Origin: Isochrysis galbana | Taxonomy: Eukaryota; Haptophyta; Isochrysidales; Isochrysidaceae | Assembly (NCBI GenBank): GCA_018136815.1 | Contig: CM030931.1 | Span: 1,963,398-2,027,397, forward strand | DNA: 64,000 nt | Direction of reading: 5' to 3' | In this document: one piece after another, positions 60,673-64,000 of the stretch | How positions within the stretch are numbered: the stretch's first letter is position 1 | Layout of the letters: every line of letters starts with the position of its first letter | Notes under the pieces: model-generated | What the model saw: only the letters and a program-made list of their open reading frames with translations | The model's database searches: none | What the model was told of the DNA's origin: nothing | Translations under genes and position numbers: made by a program

Positions 60673-62142
60673 ATGGTCAACCCGGGCAAGGTGCTCAAGG
60701 CGCGCAAGTCGAAGCGGCAGACGCTGCACGACAAGCACAAGATCGAACGCAAGGTCCGTGAGCACCACCGCAAGCTCCGGCGCGACGCGCGACGCGGCGT
60801 GGTGCGCGGGCGCAAGAAGAAGGACCCAGGCATCCCCAACTCGTGGCCCTTCAAGGCGCAGCTCGTGCAACAGCAGCAGGAGCAGCGCGAGACGCAGCTC
60901 GCTGCGATGATCGAGGCGCGCGAGGCCAAGAAGCGCGAGCGTGCCGCCGCCAAGGCCGCCGACGAGGCGCTGCAACGCGCGTCACAGAAGGCGGCGCGCT
61001 CGCGGCGGGACGCGAGGCGTAAGGCAGCTGCCTTCCTGCCGCTGCACGATGTGCTTGCCGACGCGACGGTGCTCCTGCTCGTGCTCGACGCGCGCGACCC
61101 GCTTGCCTGCCGCTGTGAAGCCCTCGAGGCCGCGCTTCGCGAGTGCGGAAAGCCCTACATCCTCGTGCTCAACAAGGCGGACCTTGTGCCGCTCGCTAGC
61201 CTCAAGGAATGGCTCGGCTGGCTGCGCGCGCGAGGCCCTGCGATCGCGATCGCCTCGGAGGGCGAGCAGGCTGCCGAGGGATTGAAGCCCCTGGCCGGTC
61301 TCCTCGAGAAGCTTGCGGGCAAGAAGGGCTCGAAGCGCACCGTGCAGGTCGGCGTCGTCGGCTTTGATGGTGTGGGGAAGCGCGCCTTGCTTCGCAACTT
61401 GCGCGAACTCGACCAAGTGGACCTCACGTTCGGATCGCGTGTTGAGTGGCTCGCCAAGCCGGCACGCCTACAGCCCCTCTCCTTCTCGCTAGGCGTGAAC
61501 GATGTGCTCCTTCGCCGCGCCACCCCCGAGGCCATCGCGCAGCCGGAGATGGCCGTCGGCGCTGTGCTTGAGCGCTGCGAGCGACGCCCACTGCTCAAAC
61601 ACTTGCAAATCGCAGCATTCGGTACGGACGACGAGTTCTTCGTGCGCTTCGGCTCGAAAGTGGGTGCTGAGAGCGCACGTGCGGCAGCCATCGCGGCGTT
61701 GCGCCACTGGGCGCGGGGCGAGATGCCTTTCTTCACGCGCGTCCCGCAGGACGAGGTGACGGACAATGAGAGTGCAGCGGCCACCGAGGCTTTGGCGCTC
61801 CTGAGTGACGATGTGAAGGCCCAACTCGAGCGGCGGGCATTGCCCTTGGACAAGGTCGCCAGGGCGGGCGTCGAGGGCTTTGTCCCACTTACGGCAGGCG
61901 AGGCCGAGGAGATCGACCTTTCGGTCGAGGATGAGTGGGACGAGGCTGACGTGGCAGGGGCGGGTGAGGAGGAGGGCAACGAGGTTGGTGAGGAGGACGA
62001 GGACATGGAGGAGGACGAGGACGAGGATGAGATTGGGGAGGTGGAGGGGGAAGAGAGCGGGGAGGAGGGCAATGAGGAAAGTGGGGGAGAGGAGGACACC
62101 GACGAGGAGGAGGAGGTCGACGACGAGGAGGAGGATGATTAG
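60673..62142 (+). CDS. nucleostemin/GNL3-family protein with degenerate GTPase motifs
   Basis: Single frame, 489 residues. The basic N-terminus (KVLKARKSKRQTLHDKHKIE, residues 6-25, to about 60) is the GNL3/Grn1 domain. The circularly permuted GTPase follows: LVLDARDPLACRC and the G4 motif NKAD (167-170). The P-loop comes after, as GFDGVGKR (230-237) where the family has GxPNVGKS, and the region that should carry the D-x-P-G G3 motif reads PLSFSLGVND. The end of the domain (GEMPFFTRVP, 349-358) is typical. The last 75 residues are almost all Asp/Glu. Family members shuttle between nucleolus and nucleoplasm and act in 60S ribosome assembly. The start ATG is the first after the pyrimidine tract. 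Loss of Ser in the P-loop and of G3 argues for weak or no GTP hydrolysis. Confidence 0.88.
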   Translation: MVNPGKVLKARKSKRQTLHDKHKIERKVREHHRKLRRDARRGVVRGRKKKDPGIPNSWPFKAQLVQQQQEQRETQLAAMIEAREAKKRERAAAKAADEALQRASQKAARSRRDARRKAAAFLPLHDVLADATVLLLVLDARDPLACRCEALEAALRECGKPYILVLNKADLVPLASLKEWLGWLRARGPAIAIASEGEQAAEGLKPLAGLLEKLAGKKGSKRTVQVGVVGFDGVGKRALLRNLRELDQVDLTFGSRVEWLAKPARLQPLSFSLGVNDVLLRRATPEAIAQPEMAVGAVLERCERRPLLKHLQIAAFGTDDEFFVRFGSKVGAESARAAAIAALRHWARGEMPFFTRVPQDEVTDNESAAATEALALLSDDVKAQLERRALPLDKVARAGVEGFVPLTAGEAEEIDLSVEDEWDEADVAGAGEEEGNEVGEEDEDMEEDEDEDEIGEVEGEESGEEGNEESGGEEDTDEEEEVDDEEEDD

Positions 62143-62454
62143 CACTTCGGTTTGACGGCAGCATCGCCCTTACGAGATCAAGTCCCTGAGTCCTGTAGTT
62201 GTGTGCGTCCTTCCGCAATCTTTGCCGAATCGCCTGCCGGCCCTACTTGGGGCTGATCCTGCTTGTGTCCAGACTGACCACGAGCTGCTTGCAGCGGTGC
62301 GGTGTCCACGCACAATCACAAATCTGGAACACCATGAGCTTGTGCTTGCAGCCGGCTTGAACTTGGAGACGAACCGGGGAAAAGATTGTACTGACTAATC
62401 GTATTGCGAGACTTGTGATGCAGGGTTGATGTATGTAGCGCAGGTCTGATGTTT
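62143..62454. other. 3' flank of the nucleostemin-family gene
   Basis: Ordinary sequence without further signal. Confidence 0.4.
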
Positions 62455-62720
62455 TCATAAATTAAACCGTCTGAAGATTCAAGCTACAACGAACTAGAAA
62501 AACCCAAGGACCCATCGCAATCACGGTGCTGCCTCACGTCATCGCCTCCTTTCCCCAAGCACACTACACTCCCTTGCTTGCTACTCTACTTCCGCCGCAT
62601 TCCTTTTCCCTCGGTTTCGGGGGTGGGCCCACATGCGATACGACGGGCCAGGCGCAAGGGGCGGACTGGGGCAGACCTGTTGGAAGTCTTAAGTCTTCCT
62701 GCGGACAAGTGTAAAGTGTA
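62455..62720 (-). repeat. CTTGTC..CTTCAGA repeat, copy 4 (reverse)
   Basis: Read on the minus strand it starts CACTTGTCCGCAGGAAGACT, continues CTGCCCCAGTCCGCCCCTTG, GGCCCGTCGTAT, GGAATGCGGC, GGCGATGACGTGAGGCAGCA and ends GCTTGAATCTTCAGACGG. With 3985-4262 it defines the family's two ends. Confidence 0.8.
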
Positions 62721-62937
62721 AACGTGTAAACGCGCTCGTAATAACATACCGAGTCTACCGCCGAGGTCGAAGGAGGCTGCGACCTCAGGTTTGGTTGTTT
62801 TTTTGGCAAATACAAATACACCCATAAAGAGGGTATAACTTCTACTTCTACTCGCAGAGCATCCCCCCCCCCCCTTTTTCCACCCCCCGCCTCATCGCCG
62901 CTCCCTGCCTATTGCCCACCGCCCTCTCCGCCACCTC

Positions 62938-62968
<31 letters not shown>

Positions 62969-63146
62969 TCCCCCACGCTTCGTCGTGGGGGCTCCCGGGG
63001 GGCGTCTGGGGTCTGGGGCCCAAAGGGCATTGAATATGTGCTAGATAGATGATAGATGTAGTAGGGCGTCGAATAACCCCCGGAGGCGGCTTGCCTTCAT
63101 TTGGTCTCCTTTCCCTCAGGGTTTCTTCCCCTCCCTGTGGGGACTC
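62721..63146. other. intergenic, simple sequence
   Basis: C-run near 62865-62880, (GCC)n at 62943-62967, and a short palindromic CCCCACGCTTCGTCGTGGGG hairpin near 62970-62989. 3' flank of the cytochrome b561 gene. Confidence 0.5.
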
Positions 63147-64000
63147 TCACCCTACCATGAGCCCCCCCGCGAGCACCCCCAAGGAGAGGCCCAGGAGCAC
63201 CCCGTACGCGACGAGAACGGCGTCGCCTTGGCTCGGCATGAGGGCGCGCCCCGAGAGGGCCTGGTAGACGCCCACGCCGAGCACGGCGTAGCCCGTCCCC
63301 TTGTGCGCGACCCGCCACACGGCGCGGCGTGTGGTGCGGGCGGCGGGCGTGCCGCGCACGAGCGCGTTGAGCGGCTGCAGCAGGGCGAGGGCGAAGGCGA
63401 CGATCCCGAGCGTGTGATGGGGGTGCGAGAAGTGGCGCCCTCGGGGCACCGACGCGACGACGAGCGCGACGCCGGCGGCGGCCACCGCAAGGCCGCTTCC
63501 CTGAGAGATCGGGGGGGGGGGAGTGCGTTGTTGGGGTTTCCTCCCTTTTTGGGTGGGAGGGAGGGCCGATGGGGGGGGGGGCGAGGAGGGAGAAACACAC
63601 CTGCACCACGCGATGCACACGGAGCCAGCGGCCGCCGGTGAGCCGGGAGCGCCAAGCGAGCGAGAAAAAGGCGCCCGAGGGGAGGAGCACGCCCCACGCG
63701 ACGGACATGAGCACACCGTGGGCGAGCAGCGGCAGGGTGGGCGGGGACGCGGAGGAAGGGGGCGAGGACGCGGGGGAGGAAGGGGGCGAGGGCGCGGAGA
63801 TAGGGGGCGAGGACACGGGGGAGGAAGGGGCCGAGAGAGGGGTCTTACCCACCGCGAGCGGCGGCGGCGCGCAGACAGGCATGCTCCTCGAGGTCCTCGA
63901 CGACTCGTCCCCCGCGAGCGAGATGTCGTCGGTAGAGAAGCCGAGCAGCTCGCCCTCGTCCACACCGACGCTCCACACGCAGCAGGGGTCCCCCAGCTCC
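63147..64000 (-). CDS. cytochrome b561-domain protein, 5' part beyond the window
   Basis: The gene enters from the right edge on the minus strand: exon 64000-63601 then a 100-bp GT-AG intron and final exon 63500-63147. Membrane helices follow a Pro/Ser linker. LLAHGVLMSVAWGVLLPSGA (His 1), RWLRVHRVVQ (His 2), SHPHHTLGIVAFALALLQPL (His 3) and RVAHKGTGYAVLGVGVYQAL (His 4) place the four haem-ligand His as in cytochrome b561 domains. Before the linker DPCCVWSVGVDEGE suggests the end of an extracellular domain, as in DOMON-cytochrome b561 proteins; this part is cut. These proteins carry electrons across membranes, often to or from ascorbate. The linker is encoded by a G/A-rich tandem repeat. Confidence is high for the domain, low for the full architecture. 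Confidence 0.82.
   Translation of the reverse strand, partial: SWGTPAACGASVWTRASCSASLPTTSRSRGTSRRGPRGACLSARRRRSRWVRPLSRPLPPPCPRPLSPRPRPLPPPRPRPLPPRPRPPCRCSPTVCSCPSRGACSSPRAPFSRSLGAPGSPAAAGSVCIAWCRCVSPSSPPPPSALPPTQKGRKPQQRTPPPPISQGSGLAVAAAGVALVVASVPRGRHFSHPHHTLGIVAFALALLQPLNALVRGTPAARTTRRAVWRVAHKGTGYAVLGVGVYQALSGRALMPSQGDAVLVAYGVLLGLSLGVLAGGLMVG

Overview
The window is nuclear DNA of a eukaryote, apparently a flagellated microalga with a secondary plastid. Genes carry short GT-AG introns (mostly 50-190 bp). Three genes encode cilium or axoneme proteins: a DRC1-like nexin-dynein subunit, WDR35/IFT121 and a WDR49-like EF-hand/WD40 protein. A plastid glycolate/glycerate transporter homologue, a ferredoxin-dependent bilin reductase and a nucleotide-sugar transporter carry, or can be read with, a hydrophobic signal peptide, as expected when plastid proteins first enter the ER. 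Coding regions are GC-rich. A haptophyte-like alga fits best, but this rests on features and not on a search; other secondary-plastid algae remain possible.

Layout. 1-4.3 kb: dispersed GC-rich repeats, a small mitoribosomal gene (mS41) and a LINE tail with intact target-site duplication. 4.5-11.4 kb: the plastid transporter, a repeat-rich gap with a decayed BED-like ORF, and Rab escort protein. 11.5-15.5 kb: a hAT-type MITE and a 3.0-kb element with perfect 34-bp terminal inverted repeats carrying IS5-like transposase, ankyrin, nuclease-like and CCCH pieces. 16.7-21.7 kb: a PP4 regulatory subunit 4-like HEAT protein and a GLT1D1-like glycosyltransferase. 21.8-24.7 kb: repeats. 24.7-32.4 kb: DRC1 and WDR35 head to head. 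32.5-37 kb: repeats, a Ty3-type pol fragment interrupted by a second hAT MITE. 37-39.3 kb: bilin reductase and a family-2 glycosyltransferase. 39.5-44.5 kb: a long inverted repeat pair around a transposase-like tail. 44.5-45.1 kb: an unknown protein. 45.9-47.2 kb: LINE pieces. 47.8-53.2 kb: WDR49-like gene. 55.2-56.8 kb: nucleotide-sugar transporter. 57-60.6 kb: heptamer minisatellite, a third LINE copy and a long CT microsatellite. 60.7-62.1 kb: nucleostemin-family protein. 63.1-64 kb: cytochrome b561 protein running off the right edge.

The genes do not form a pathway or operon. They group loosely into cilia (DRC1, WDR35, WDR49-like), plastid metabolism (glycolate/glycerate transporter, bilin reductase, possibly the nucleotide-sugar transporter), membrane traffic and glycosylation (REP, GLT1D1-like, GT2), and housekeeping (mS41, nucleostemin-like, PP4 subunit). 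About half of the window is repeats in many short families, several of them recognisable in three or four copies here alone.
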